This document shows, piece after piece, positions 1-11,504 of a stretch of 64,000 bases of DNA. Location: the NCBI RefSeq assembly GCF_016808335.1, contig NC_053141.1, positions 4,332,711 to 4,396,710 of the forward strand. Reading direction: 5' to 3'. The translations under genes and the position numbers were made by a program. Every line of letters begins with the position of its first letter. Within the stretch, counting starts at the first letter, position 1. The stretch comes from Panicum virgatum (Eukaryota > Streptophyta > Magnoliopsida > Poales > Poaceae). The notes under the pieces are model-generated. The model saw only the letters and a list, made by a program, of their open reading frames with translations. It had not been told where the DNA came from and made no database searches.

Positions 1-125
1 CCGTCTCCTCCGGCTGCCGCGCGCGTCGCGCTCTGCTCCCGCGCTCCACGAGGGCCTGCGGTTCGGGCCCTCCACCAGCAGACGATCTGGCCCGCACATC
101 TTCCATCCCGACGGCTAGAAGGGGC

Positions 126-164
126 CCGGGGGTGGACGGTATTTGAAATACCGTCCGCCCCCGG
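126..164. repeat. Hairpin repeat 1 (39-bp palindrome)
   Basis: Two 19-nt arms flank a single G at 145. The arms pair with one exception, a T opposite a G, which would be a wobble pair in RNA. The core is GGACGGTATTT-G-AAATACCGTCC. This is the left-repeat twin of the hairpin at 49313. Confidence 0.9.
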
Positions 165-411
165 TCGGTATTCCGGACGCCGACCACCCGGCCTGGCCGG
201 TCGTTGCAGCCGCGCCGCCTCCGCCGCTCTCCGCGTGGCTCGCCGGAGGGACGCGGACACCACGTCGCGCCGTCGAGGAGGAGGCTTCTGCCTTCCTCCC
301 TCCACCCGCTCGATCGCAGCGGCCAGGACCGGCGAGCGCTAGCTCCTCCTCGAGCGGCTCCTGGCCGCGTGCGCCGCGAGACGCCCTGCAGCCGGCCGGC
401 CGGCCGCGCTC

Positions 412-510
412 ATGACCGGCAGCGACACGGTCCGGCTCGACGGCGGGGAGCGCTACTTCATCTGCGGCGCGCCGGGGCACTGCGCCGCCGGGATGAAGCT
501 GCAGGTCCGG
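412..510 (+). pseudogene. Phytocyanin exon 2 fragment, left copy
   Basis: About 33 codons encode the second half of a plant blue-copper domain. The block YFICGAPGHC followed by AAGMKL holds the Cys, His and axial Met ligands typical of uclacyanin/plantacyanin-type phytocyanins. Compared with the twin at 49580, this copy has lost one codon in the turn before the tyrosine and one base just after the last beta strand, which throws off the downstream frame. No exon 1 lies upstream; the only exon 1 in the window is at 23845. It is a relic, not a working gene. Confidence 0.8.
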
Positions 511-925
511 TCATCAGCGGCGGGCGACGCCGGGTGCGCCAGGACGTCGCCGCCGCGCGGCGCACTACACGACTGCTACGGCAGCCCGCCGCCGAACACC
601 ACATCGCCCCTCGCGTTAAGCCCGCCGCCGCAGCCCCGGGGTCTTCCGCCAGGCTCAGCTCCGTGCCTGTCACCGTGCTGTCGCTGCTGCTTTTTTGAAA
701 GAATGCTGTCGCTGCTGCTTGTTGTTGTTGGCCTCGTCATTGTCTACCTGATTTGCTCTTTCATTCATGCCGCAACACAGCCCAGAAATTCGATCTTATG
801 GCAGTATGTTCAAATAAATAATTACTAAAATGTGAAATAATTTCTTCAGGTTTTTTGAAACTCCGAGTCCGTTTCTGTTCCATTGCCGATGGAAACTCCA
901 ATCGAGTTTCTGAAGAACAAACAAG

Positions 926-944
926 CCCCCCCCCCCCCCCCCCC
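926..944. repeat. C homopolymer (19 bp)
   Basis: A run of 19 C, one shorter than in the right copy (about 50102-50121). It is one of the homopolymer differences between the two long repeats. Confidence 0.9.
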
Positions 945-1066
945 AAATAAAACGGGCGGCCTTTCCATCAAGCCGAACACCACGAGCAGCGGTCAGCTAA
1001 CAACAGCTTGCAAGCCGGAACCTGCCACCGCGTACTCGCAGTCTCGACCTCGACGCACCAGCAACC

Positions 1067-1243
1067 ATGGCGGCACGGAAGATGTCGAAGCTGCGTCTGC
1101 GCGCCATGATCCTGCTCGCCGCCGTCCTGCTGCTCCTCCTCCCCTCGGCCGCGGTAGCCAAGGCCATGGCCATCGACGCCAGCAAGACACAGCGCCTTGA
1201 TCTGCCGGACGGGCTGGTCGGCCCGAGAGCGTCGCCTTCGACC
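1067..1243 (+). pseudogene. Strictosidine synthase-like exon 1 fragment, left copy
   Basis: The frame starts at an ATG and encodes a hydrophobic signal segment of about 30 residues, then DASKTQRLDLPDGLVGP. This is the typical N-terminus of plant strictosidine synthase-like (SSL) proteins, a six-bladed propeller family usually targeted to the secretory pathway. A one-base deletion in the C run after LVG breaks the frame, compared with the copy at 50244. SSL similarity stops after about 60 codons, so nearly all of the propeller is absent. Confidence 0.8.
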
Positions 1244-1620
1244 GCCGCAATTGTGATGCAGCTGTGATGGCAACTCATAGTACAGTGAAATTGCAATTAC
1301 GCACTTGAAAAAATAAATTCATCAAATATAGTCTTCATGGATCTTGGTTTGTTAAGCACAGTTTTTCCAACAACCTGCTACAAACGGATCTGGAATCGGA
1401 GCTACGGTTTAGAAGATATTGCATTTTTTCAATCCGAATTAAGAAAAGATTCTCTTCATGCATGCTTCCTGGTGGGTGGCGAAGAATGAGCTGTGATTGG
1501 TTGTCTGCATCTAATTTTGCATGCATGAGGCCGGACCAGCAATTATACGAGACCTACAGAGGGTCTGTGCATTTGCTATAGCAAATACACCTTGTTGCAT
1601 TTTAGCCTCGCCGTGTGTGA

Positions 1621-1626
1621 TATATA

Positions 1627-1661
<35 letters not shown>
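1621..1661. repeat. (TA)n microsatellite
   Basis: An imperfect TA tract with one TT interruption near 1632. The right copy at 50798-50839 is uninterrupted and preceded by a GT tract. Confidence 0.9.
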
Positions 1662-1665
<4 letters not shown>

Positions 1666-4600
1666 ATTTGGTATCCAATGAGCTGAATATTATTCAGCGC
1701 GCCGGTGGCACCACCACCATCCGACGAGCCAGTAAAAGCACCGCTCTTTTAAATTCATATCAGAACGTAGCCACCGCAATCATTGCGCTTCAACTCCAAC
1801 AAATTTACTGGGCACCCACTAGAGATAGTAAAAACTCCCATCTAAATGAGTAATTAGACGCAGAACCTTTTTACAGTCCATGTTGCCAACATCATCCATT
1901 TAATACGAGGACGGTTGGAAACTCGAGGATTTTGCCATTAATACCTCCTGCTGCAAATGCAATTGCGGCTTTTGCAAAGGCAATTGCGGCTTTTCCTCCC
2001 CTAATTTTCTCTCTCCCTCATTAATTACCATCCCCTCTCTCCCTCACCACCTAGGGGCTCCTGCAAACTCGCCGGAGATGCTCATCCCTAGAGGCTCCGA
2101 TGGACCAATTGGAGACTCATGACGTCGGATCCCCCTCTCCCCTCGCCTCACCCGATGCTTCATCAAGTTGTGATTTGGGATGCCACCTTCGTCGTCGACT
2201 GGCATAGCCATGATTCAGGTGTCCACCTAGTGAGGCTCGACCACCACCGCTTGCCGGCTAGTCGGAGCCATTGGCCGCCATCGGCTCAACCTCTGGTGGA
2301 AACGAGGTGAGTTCAACCACACCTACATACTTGTTCGATCCATCACAATCAGTTCTGAAGATTTTTACTCCTAATGTGTCATCAGAAGAAACTAAGAATG
2401 TATTTTTACTCCTTTGATCTGGATAACAGCAGGCAGTTGATGATGTCCAAGGCACGGTGGTGCTCGTTTTACTCCTTGATACACCGCACGACGAGCACGC
2501 TACAGCAGTAGTTCATGGCTCCGTGTCCATGAGTTTATGACGATTTCAGAAGCTAGCAATCTATTTTTTTTATCATTGTACTCAAGCTACCATTTTAGGA
2601 ATTTTTCTCTCATCCAAATGATGTCCATAGTTCCAAAAAAAAATTATAGTTGTAACATCACGCGATGCAATTAATACTCCCACTGAAAGCCTTATAGCTT
2701 CCTGTAAGAAACTTTGTGCCACGTTTCATATCAATATTTTTTACTATGCATAAGTAATTGATTCATATTCAACTTGTAGTAATTATTCCTCTATGAAAAC
2801 TAGTTAGTATCAAATTACTTTTCAATTCAACTTGTAGTAATTATTCCTATATTGTACCGATATTACTTTTCGACACAACTAACAGTAATTTATCTCTCCA
2901 GATAACTCATAGTGTAATGCCCATATACACTCGATATAATATTTTAGTGTTCAAAGGAATGTAGAATAGGCAAGGAGTAATAACTAACTTGTATTTTAGT
3001 GTTCACATAGGCAAGGAGTAATAACTGTCCGTATAAACAAGAAATAATCCTTGGAGACCAAGGGTATAACTGTGTAGAATTCAGAAGGTGCCTGAGGATC
3101 CAAGAAATCAATGGTGCTAAAATCAGATGTAAAATTTGTCTACAGCTAGTTTTTATGGTTGCAGAACAAACCAGTAGATTTTTATGGTCCTAGAGCTTGG
3201 CCGACCTCTGGTTGGAAGTGCTGCTGCTGCGCTTTTTACTCCCACCCACGTCAACAGCGTAATTTTAGCTTGTCAGGTGGTTGTCAGGAGGTCCAGCGAC
3301 TGCGCGCATAATTACCGGTTAACTAAAATTGCACCAAAATTTCCGGTAGAGGTGCTTTATTGACATTTCTAATAGTCAAACGTGCAATAATTGTCATTAC
3401 CGCGATAACCCAGTGTCTCTGTGGCCAACTCTGCATTAAATCACTCATTAACCAACTTTTACTACCCCTCAACGTTTGCACCGTAATTTTCTCCCGCCGG
3501 ACTGTGGGTGGCGCTCCGCCGTGAGCGTTGAATAATATTCAATACCCGGGATGCTAAATAGACCAGTGTTCCCTCGCGTTTTTTCCTCCGCGCGTGCGGT
3601 TCGGCAACCTTGCGCACCCGCACGCCCTTCCCTCGCGAAGCTGGCGCCCGCGTCTCTCCTGCTTTTCCCCGCACCCACGTGCCTGCCTTCCTACCGGTTT
3701 TCCTCTCCCCACGTAAAAAATAGAACGAAATTAATATTATGCACCAACGGCTTTAGTAGTTTGGTAAATGGACTACTGACATTCTTGTGCACAAAAAAAA
3801 TCTGTTGTGATATTAACTGCAATAAAAGATTTGTCTTGCTGTTGCAGCAGCCACAGGAAAGTCCATCTTTATTCTTTACGATGGAACTACGGATGTTCTT
3901 GATTGTTCTACCAGTTGTAATAATTAAAGGTTTTTCTTCTCATACATATGATTAATTTATGCTCATACTGCAAGCTGCGCCACCAACGAAATTCAGTCTT
4001 CATCATAGATTTTATATTCTGACTTATTGTTCGTGTTGTCAAAAATAAAGAATTTCATTCTACAAAGATGAGGTATTTCTGATCGTCTAGAGATCCAAAT
4101 ATCAAATAGTTACACTCTTAATGATTTTTATGATATAAGAAATGAATTTTTGAATTCTACAACTCTCCCACCAATGATATTATTCAATGGTGAACAATAT
4201 ATATTTTAAACAATGCAATGTTTTTCAGTGAAACAGGCCAAACTTTCCAACCTAACCAAACAAATTGTTACAGTTTACTTTCTGAAATCCAAATTGCAAA
4301 TTTGACACCTAGAGAAGTAAAAAAGCACCAAGCTTTGGTTTGGAGAAAATGCGGTGTTTGGGTTAGCAGAGATTGGGGGATTCACGTCCCATTATTGTTG
4401 GCCTTCTGTTCATCACCTCCAGCTTGTTAGTAAGAATGGGTTCGACAAGATGGCAGGAGAACCGATCCCATCATCTGTGCAGAGACAACAAATCACAACA
4501 TCAGGTATTAAACACGACTACACGAAGCCAATCAGGCATACGATAAGCATTTCAGATAAAATAAGGCATATTGATCACGCAAACTAGTATCATGATTCAT

Positions 4601-5345
4601 GAACCATAATGTGTGGAGGGACCAAAGCTTCAGAACATCTGGAATCATTAAGAAAGTGTATTGATCCAAATATATTAACTCATATCATGCAACCAACTAA
4701 ACCAGATCTTCACCTAGATCTAAAATCGAACAAGCAAATCAGATCAGCATCTTCGGGTGAATGCATATCAGACAGTAACAACTAAGAAGCATGCACCCCT
4801 GAACCTTCACATCTATGAACACAAAAAGTTGCATATCTGAATTCTGAACAGCAACTCATCTAGTCGTATTCATAAATAAAAGTCATCAATTCATTTATAG
4901 GAAAAGAATAAATTAAAGCTCTAGTAATCTTAACAGGTATCTCTCAGCCAACAAATAAATATCTAGGTCAAGCTATGGGTTCTACACTTCTCAATCAACC
5001 CATTACTGCAAACTTGAATTAGTAATCAACAAGAAAATACCAACACAACAATTTGCTGGATCCCACTCAGTCATGAGTCCAAATAAATGAACAGGAGCTG
5101 AAGTAAAAGTCTGACAACAATGGGAAACCACACACTGAACCGGTTAGAGATCTAACTCAGCACCTGGAACTTGGCAAGAAGATATCCTACCCTCAGCATC
5201 TGGACAGAGGCGCTCTGCACGCGGTGTGCGTGTGGGATCCGGACAGGTCTGGGGCTTCACGGCACATCGTCGGGCGCCTCCTCATCTCCTGCAACTAGTT
5301 GGTTGTGATAGGCGTCGGCTGCTGAATCGCTCCCATCATCCCTGC
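1662..5345. other. No gene recognised; AT-rich intergenic sequence
   Basis: Apart from small direct repeats (for example CAATTGCGGCTTTTGCAAAGG near 1960-1995, and paired GTAATTATTCC motifs near 2776 and 2837), I see no coding region, RNA gene or complete transposon. Short open frames here are not supported by any family similarity. Confidence 0.6.
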
Positions 5346-5369
5346 AGAGAGAGAGAGAGAGAGAGAGAG
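5346..5369. repeat. (AG)n microsatellite, 24 bp
   Basis: A perfect AG tract. The right copy (54534-54559) is one repeat unit longer. Confidence 0.9.
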
Positions 5370-5500
5370 CATAAATACCATGTATGTGCAACCGATTGGA
5401 AGAAATCCATGTGCGAGTACCGAGATTGCAACAATATGTGCCCAAAAATGCACTAGTACCTGCATAGCTCCTCATACCAATGAAAGAAATCACCAGAGAT

Positions 5501-6735
5501 TCATCCGTGATCAGTGATCGAGTGCCGCTGTGAAGTTAATTTGCAAAATTGAGGTGAAGTGGCGTAGCCGAGACGATCGCCGGAGTGGACGCGTAAGGCC
5601 TGCTTGCGCTGTTCTTGGAGAGGGCGGGGACGGTGCTGGGCAACCAGCACGAGTGACAGCGGCTGGCGCAGGTACGGAGACAACCGGCGCCTTGCTACCG
5701 CGGGTCCAGCGCGACCAACCGACGGTGAAGCGCGAGCTGAGGAAACTCCTGCTGAGCGAAAGGTCGGCCGATGGGTGAGTTCGGCCGGCGGTCGACGGCA
5801 ACGGCGGCGGCAGGTACTGACCGGGGGCCGACGGCGATGGGAACGGAGCGACCACGCGGATCTCGGAACGAACAACGGCGAGCAGGACTCCGGCTGGCGG
5901 TCGACGGCAATGGCGGCAGCAGGTACTGATCTGGGGGCAACGATGACGGGATCGGTGTCGCGACTCGCGTAACGACGACGGCAGAATCGATATACTTTGG
6001 GGGGGAGAGGAGTTGACGACTGGGAAAGAAAACCGCCGCGCGAGGTGGGTCGGCAAAACCGGCGTGGGGGGAAGAGGAACCACCCTGCGCGGGGCGGGCG
6101 CGGGCGCGGGCGCGCCGGGTGAGTCGATCGTCCTGGCGTGCTTGGTACTTGCGGAAGCCAAAAGGTGTGCAGTGCACCTTCTTGCACCAAGCGAGCCTGG
6201 CTCGCCAGAAACGGAGATTTTTCTCGTATCCGTGGAGCCAGGCCGCAAATTGCTTTTTGCATGAGCTAAGCCAGGCCCCAAAGGCAATACAGCAAAGCAA
6301 ACAACATGACCTTGCATCGTGGGAGCCTAGTTAGTTAGGGCGGATACACCCAACCAATCACGCCCAGTTGCTGGTGGGAGCATGCTTGACCGTGCGACTG
6401 CGCTCAAAAATGGACTGGGGCGGCGCCGCGCCTCAGGTAGCACTCGTAGTCGTAGTGCTCGAGCTCCTCGCACATCAGGTGCCCGCGGGTCCATTGTCAC
6501 TGCGGCGGCGGCGACGTCGATGTCTCCCTGCATCAGGGAGTTGCTCCTAAACTGCTCGTTGAATTGGCTGCCAGAGGAGCTCGTGGGGGGCGCCTCTCGT
6601 AAATTTTTCCTCCTCTCTACCTCTCCACCTCCTTTCCCACGGCCCGAGCGCGCGCAGGCGGGCGCCGAGCACCGCCAGGCGGGTGAGATTCGCCGGTCCA
6701 GCGACGGGAGAAAGAAATTTCGTTATTAGATACTC
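5501..6735. other. GC-rich block, no recognised gene
   Basis: This GC-rich stretch holds long overlapping open frames on both strands (up to 268 codons on the minus strand). None has a recognisable domain, and their composition (Pro/Arg/Ser-rich) is what random GC-rich DNA gives. An imperfect internal direct repeat, CGGTCGACGGCAAYGGCGGC plus flank, occurs near 5787 and 5899. It may be a promoter or 5'-leader fragment of a captured gene, but I cannot name it. Confidence 0.45.
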
Positions 6736-7049
6736 AATTTGCATGCCTCACGCGTTTTGGTATTCAATTAGCAGCGCTATTAAAATATAACATCCCGCGC
6801 GTGAATTCTTTCGATTCGAGGGATTTCATCCCTTTTTCTCAATTTCTCTTACTTTTCTTCTCATTTTCATTTTACAAACACATTGAAAAGACAACATTGC
6901 CCCTGACCTTATCTGTTGCACCGACTGGATCAATGGGCCTGGCAACTCCTCCCGTCGTTCTCTCACCCCTAGAAATTCAACCGATTGCACACGTGTGAGA
7001 GCATGACCCGTCTCTAGAAATGAGTTTTCAGGGGCAAAACGCAGGGGTG

Positions 7050-7112
7050 GCTACTTGCACCCGCCCCTAAAAATGAATTTTTACCCGCCCCTACAAATTT
7101 TTCGTAGTAGTG
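7050..7112. mobile_element. CACTA-like terminus (end at 7112)
   Basis: Read on the minus strand from 7112, the sequence starts CACTACTACGAAAA. It is followed by repeated AGGGGCGGGT motifs at short spacing, the layout of a CACTA-superfamily end with subterminal repeats. It abuts the point where the terpene synthase fragment at 7130 loses its downstream exons. I could not locate the opposite end, so the element's extent is unknown. Confidence 0.45.
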
Positions 7113-7129
7113 ATATGTACAGGACATTA

Positions 7130-7795
7130 ATTAAACATTAGAAAAACATGGTGACATATTGATTCCTTATTATGATCTTTTGGAGCAACTTATTATTACT
7201 AGTTTTTTGACCAATTCAGCATGCTTGTTTTTCTGAAGTTTTAACTCCTCAATGTTATTTGTATTGTCAAGTATGCTGGTGAGAAGTGCTTTTACATGTG
7301 CTGGGAACTTCTCTGTGGTTTGTTCATCCCACCTGCCATCCATTAATATATTGTCCAAGCACAAGTAGAAATGTTTTGTTAAGTTCTCCTATGAATTTGA
7401 AGAACTACGGGCTGCTGCGCGAACTTTTCTATGGCTGTGGTGATGGTAGTACTCTCCTCTGTGGTGTTATAGTTGTCCTAAGGGTCATCAAGCAATGATG
7501 CTAATAAGCAGTGGCGAATCCAGCAACCAAATCAAATCAAGGGGGGCTCATCTCCCTTCTCTTCTTCTTTCTCCCCTTCTCTTCTTCTTTCTCCCCCTTC
7601 TTCTTCATTCTTTGGTCCCAAAAATGGAGGGGGCTTAGGGGTGTATCCATTGATCTTGGCAAGGTAGGGGTGATTGATCCCCCTAGCCCCACTTGTAGAT
7701 CCGCCCCTGCTAATAAGAGGGTGAAGTTTGTCAGTAATAGGGTTCATAGAGTGCTCCGAGAGTCCATTCTGTCCCGTGCAAATCTCGTCTGTTCA
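7130..7795 (-). pseudogene. Terpene synthase exon 4-5 fragment, left copy
   Basis: Exon 5 (about 7172-7355) encodes RWDEQTTEKFPAHVKALL and onward, matching exon 5 of the terpene synthase at 13320-15845. Exon 4 is split into about 7400-7500 and 7718-7795 by a MITE with an 8-bp target duplication. The aspartate-rich metal-binding motif, DDFYD in the larger gene, reads DDP then a stop at 7473-7490, so no enzyme is possible. The downstream exons are missing where a CACTA-like terminus begins at 7112. It is a relic of a class I sesquiterpene/monoterpene-type synthase. Confidence 0.75.
7501..7717. mobile_element. hAT-type MITE with 8-bp target duplication, left copy
   Basis: A 201-bp element (7509-7709) is flanked by the direct repeat CTAATAAG at 7501-7508 and 7710-7717. 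Its ends are imperfect inverted repeats beginning CAGTGGCGAATCCA and CAGGGGCGGATCTA. The 8-bp duplication and CAG-type termini fit a non-autonomous hAT element. A CT-rich tandem repeat (CTTCTCTTCTTCTTTCTCCC) lies inside. It interrupts terpene synthase exon 4. Confidence 0.8.
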
Positions 7796-8120
7796 TGAGT
7801 GCAGTGCACGGAGGCATTATTGGCATTGAATTTTATGTTTCTGTTAAATTTGAGAACATTATCCTTTTTGTGTTAGTAGTCATTCACCAACTCTGCCAAC
7901 AACCTTTTTCAGATAAGATATTTTGGGTATTATTTGGTTCAGGTAAGCGAAACCTTCAGGCAGTATCAGGTGTGGTCATTGCAGTCTGCAAAAGTATGTA
8001 CAAAAAATTAACTGCACTTTATCGTATAGGATCGTAGTAAGCTGCTGCTGCTGACTGCATGCATATAACAAATTGAAATAAACTGTCTATAAAACTGAAG
8101 TCCTGCCATGCATCTATTTA

Positions 8121-8453
8121 GGCCTTCTTTGGTTACACATGGATTTATTTCGGACCGGCAATCATAGGGACAATAAGGGACTCATTTTAGGTATAACAAA
8201 AGACCGGAATTTATTCCGGGCTAAAAACTATTGCAACAAAATATACTCATAATAGGTACAAGAGACCTGAATTGATTCCACACCTCTCAATTCATGGATT
8301 GATTCCCGATCTCTTGTTCTACCGTACCTATCATGAATCTATTTTATTATAATTAGTTTCCAACTCGGAATAAATCCCGGTTCCTTGTTATACCTATTAT
8401 GAGTCTCCTGTTATCTCTTTCCGGAACAAATCAATGCATAACAGAACAAGACC
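8121..8453. mobile_element. Foldback MITE (Tourist-like), left copy
   Basis: The ends GGCCTTCTTTGGTTACACATGG and, inverted, GGTCTTGTTCTGTTATGCATTG form imperfect terminal inverted repeats. The interior is also palindromic: GGTATAACAAAAGACCGGAA pairs with TTCCTTGTTATACC, so most of the element can fold on itself. It is flanked by TA on both sides. It has no coding capacity. Confidence 0.7.
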
Positions 8454-8743
8454 TAATATATTTTTTTGACCAAATAATGTTATATACTGTATATATATGG
8501 ATTTGGTGGTTTCCCATAGTTTCGGCAGAAGAAAATCAATCAGCCAGGTAAACAAGCTAGCAGAAAATATCATTACTGATATATGACTGCACTCACATAG
8601 AACCAAACCTTACATGACCAGATTAAACCTCTCTGAAGGGTAATTTGTACCACATTAACTAATTATTTGGCTGATATATATAGGTGTAATGTTTGACACA
8701 AACTAATAAGGTAACTCGACATAGGCCATTAAGAACTTGGAAA

Positions 8744-9391
8744 TTATTCAGCAAGTTGTGGCCGGGTAGCTCCGATCCTCGTAGCCAGATGAACATCTTT
8801 GGGCATGATCGTCACCCGCTTGGCATGGATGGCGCATAAGTTGGTGTCCTCAAAGAGCCCCACGAGATATGCTTCTGCTGCCTCTTGCAAAGCAAGCACT
8901 GCATGGCTCTGGAAGCGCAAGTCACTCTGCATTCAAAGCCATCAAGTGATGGAACAGTACATATATAAGAACTCCATGGAAAAAAATGCTATTAGTATTT
9001 AGATGATCCTACAGATGTTTCAAATATCAAGACAAACCAAACATATATTTAAATTACCTTGTGGAACTGGGCAGCCTCTGGAAGGGCATCTTCCTAATGA
9101 GCAGCCTCTGGAAGGGCATCTTCCTAATGAGCAGCTCAGCGCCCTTTTGGTACTTGCGAATTTCACTGGAGTAAATCGAGTGGAAATTAAAGTGGTTCAT
9201 TAAATTTGCAGATAGAAGGAAATTAAAATATGAAGTTGAGAACTTGAGATTGTATCTACCCGTACACAGTTATTTGCTTGAAATACACTAGTAAAAAGCT
9301 GCTGCGCATACCGAAGAGCTACCGTCCCAGGGTAGTAACGGCGAGGCTTCTTGACGCCTCCGGTTACCGGAGCTGTCTTACAGGCGGCAGC
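8744..9391 (-). pseudogene. Divergent histone H3 relic, left copy
   Basis: Three exons read as histone H3. Exon 9312-9391 gives the tail/alpha-N part (KTAPVTGGVKKPRRYYPGTVALR). Exon 9058-9165 gives EIRKYQKGAELLIRKMPFQRL. Exon 8744-8926 gives the histone-fold C-terminus ([20 protein letters not shown] and onward, [10 protein letters not shown]). Splice donors and acceptors are canonical GT/AG. Oddities: a perfect 30-bp tandem duplication at 9071-9130 repeats LLIRKMPFQR; the loop normally reading VREIAQDFKT is replaced; and the C-terminus ends [13 protein letters not shown] instead of the usual ARRIRGERA. The MARTKQTARKS exon was not found. The intron-containing layout recalls H3.3-type genes. 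Probably a pseudogene. Confidence 0.7.
9071..9130. repeat. 30-bp perfect tandem duplication inside the H3 relic
   Basis: 9071-9100 and 9101-9130 are identical. They add ten in-frame residues to the region between the alpha-1 helix and loop 1 of the histone fold. Confidence 0.95.
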
Positions 9392-10030
9392 CTATATATG
9401 GTCACATAACCATAACATATATAATAAACAATTGTGTTAACATGCAATATCTTGTTAAGTACAAATTGTAACAACATGTAAAATTTACTTATTTGCACCA
9501 AATGGTAAATCATCATGAATGTAACAGATTATGAGTAATATATATTGTAAACTATTTTTAAATTGAAATCCTTTCGAGAAACAGTAATAAGTATCTATAT
9601 ATTTTACGCTTAGCAACTACTAGTCCATTGAAGGAACATAGATAATGTCTTATCTATCTATGAACAAAAGTACAGTGTATAATGGTGCCCTTACACGAAG
9701 AATGATGAACAGAAATTAACCCCACAAAAGAAAAGTGATGTAAAGAAAATTATCAACTTTAATTTGTATGAAGAACTCGTAAATAAATCCAGCACGAGGG
9801 TGGGGATTACTGTCTACCTTAATCATACTAAGATTTTCAAACCAAAATCGACAGCATCGAAACCCTAGAATCATGTACACACTTAAAAAATGCAAGAACG
9901 AAGGTACCACACACCAGCAGAACTACTAAAGCATGCGTGCCAATGGCCAGCAGCAAGTAGAGAATACAGATCACCAACCTATTAGTACAGGTAAACATGC
10001 ATGAAGGAGATGGGTGTATTTTATTTACCT
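9392..10030. other. Probable H3 intron, no other gene seen
   Basis: AT-rich sequence between the first recognised H3 exon and a putative leader exon ending at the GTAAAT donor near 10029. I see no first coding exon here. Confidence 0.4.
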
Positions 10031-10171
10031 CTCACAGATCGTAGTGCCTCTGCTAGCAACTGCTTCACGTCCACACGCTATGTAGCCGGTGTAACCCTTC
10101 AGTTGACGATGCCCCCGTTGGTCTGTCTGCCTGCCTCGGTGCAATTTGCCTGACGGGAGGCGGGGCGCTAC

Positions 10172-10177
10172 TTATAG
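10172..10177 (-). promoter_or_regulatory. Putative TATA box of the H3 relic
   Basis: The minus strand reads CCTATAAGTAGC, about 140 bp upstream of a possible leader exon whose 3' end (GAGAG/GTAAAT) looks like a splice donor. Leader introns are usual in plant H3.3 genes, which is why the position is suggestive. Confidence 0.4.
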
Positions 10178-10769
10178 GCGCGTACGCCAGGGGTGCCAAG
10201 GATTTAGGTCGGTTTCTGCATGATCCGACGGCTGAGATTGTGTTTGTGCTGCCGATTAGTCTAGGCAAATGGAGGATTCCTATTGGCTGGTGCCACCGTG
10301 ACGGGGATCGTTGTTAATTAAGCACCAATTAACCTGGCGTATAAAGTTACAGCGTAGCTTTCCTTCCTTAGGATCGAATGAAATACCTTTCTGGGAAGTT
10401 GGATCTGAAATCTGATACATTACAGATTTTGGTCCCTCAAAAGATGAAGTATTTTGTACAAAATCATCCAAACGCTTGAGATATGTAACAGGCCAACAAC
10501 CAGCATACATATGAATCTCCGATCTGGCCCCAACGCGTGACGTAGGCGTGGTAATGGGCCATGGCCCTAGTAGCCTATTCACAGCTTAACATGGTCCTTA
10601 AAATTTTTAGCTCAAAATTGTATAAGATTTGAGCAACCCTTTTAGAGCCCAACACTTAGATTTTCTAGGCCAAAATCTATGATCCTTTACCACCTCTAGC
10701 CACACGTGCCACCTGGACGTGCCCATCAGCCAGCCAGGCCATGGGTGAGATCAATTCGCGGATCCTATA

Positions 10770-11504
10770 TATCTTCCGCAAGTTTTTTTTTTATCTTTCA
10801 CTGTTTGAGATTCGTACAAACAATCAGAGCCGTTAAATCTACTCAAACTCTAACTTTCTCTCTCTCCTCAACATTCCCTCCCTCTCCCGCACCCACTACC
10901 GCTGCCCGCTGCCCGCCGCCGCATTCTTCCGCTGGTTGCGCGCTGCCCGATGCCGCCTGCGCTCGCTGCCTACGCGCCGCTCGCCACCGCTGCTGCATCC
11001 GCTGCCTGCACGCCGCCCGACCCCGCCACCTGCGCTCGCTGCCTGTGCGCTGCCCGCTGCCCGCCCCTGCTGCCCCAGACGGATAATGCGAGCAGCATCT
11101 AGCAGCGAAACCAAGCATTAATCAGTGGTGTTGTCGCGTTGAGGACGCACGAGCCGAAAACCAATTGAAATCAGTACCAAGCAGCCAGCTAGGACTCGTG
11201 GCCTGCGCACAAATCCCTACGCTGCGCACCGCCACCGCCCCCGCCCCTCCCCGCGCCCGGAGAAGAAGGCGCGCAGCTCGCCGGAGAAGAAACTCCGTGT
11301 TTAACATTTCGATTTTGGTATTTTCAACATTTCATGCTTTCAATTTCAACATTTCTTCTTTACAATTTTAACATTTGGAAAGTCGAATGTTGAACTTGTT
11401 TAAAAAATATTGAGTTAATTTTATCAAAATATTGAACATGTTTGTAGCAGCTAATTGGGCCAAAGTGGACTTTAAAGATGAATAGCTTATCTATCTTCCG
11501 CAAG
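10770..11504 (-). mobile_element. Poly(A) retroposon insertion with 13-bp target duplication, left copy
   Basis: The 13-bp direct repeat TATCTTCCGCAAG occurs at 10770-10782 and 11492-11504. The 709-bp insert between them begins on the plus strand with ten T, so on the minus strand it ends in a poly(A) tail. That is the signature of target-primed reverse transcription (LINE, SINE or processed transcript). The insert has a GC-rich half with repeated GCTGCCCGC motifs and an AT-rich half with repeated AACATTT motifs. It has no recognisable protein, so it is a 5'-truncated or non-coding retroposon. Confidence 0.75.

Noticed and set aside
5501..6317. Overlapping 253- and 268-codon minus-strand frames
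   Set aside because: Several frames on both strands are open at once, which reflects GC content. No motif or splice context supports a protein.
9287..9298. CACTAGTAAAAA as a possible CACTA end in an H3 intron
   Set aside because: No subterminal repeats and no matching opposite end.
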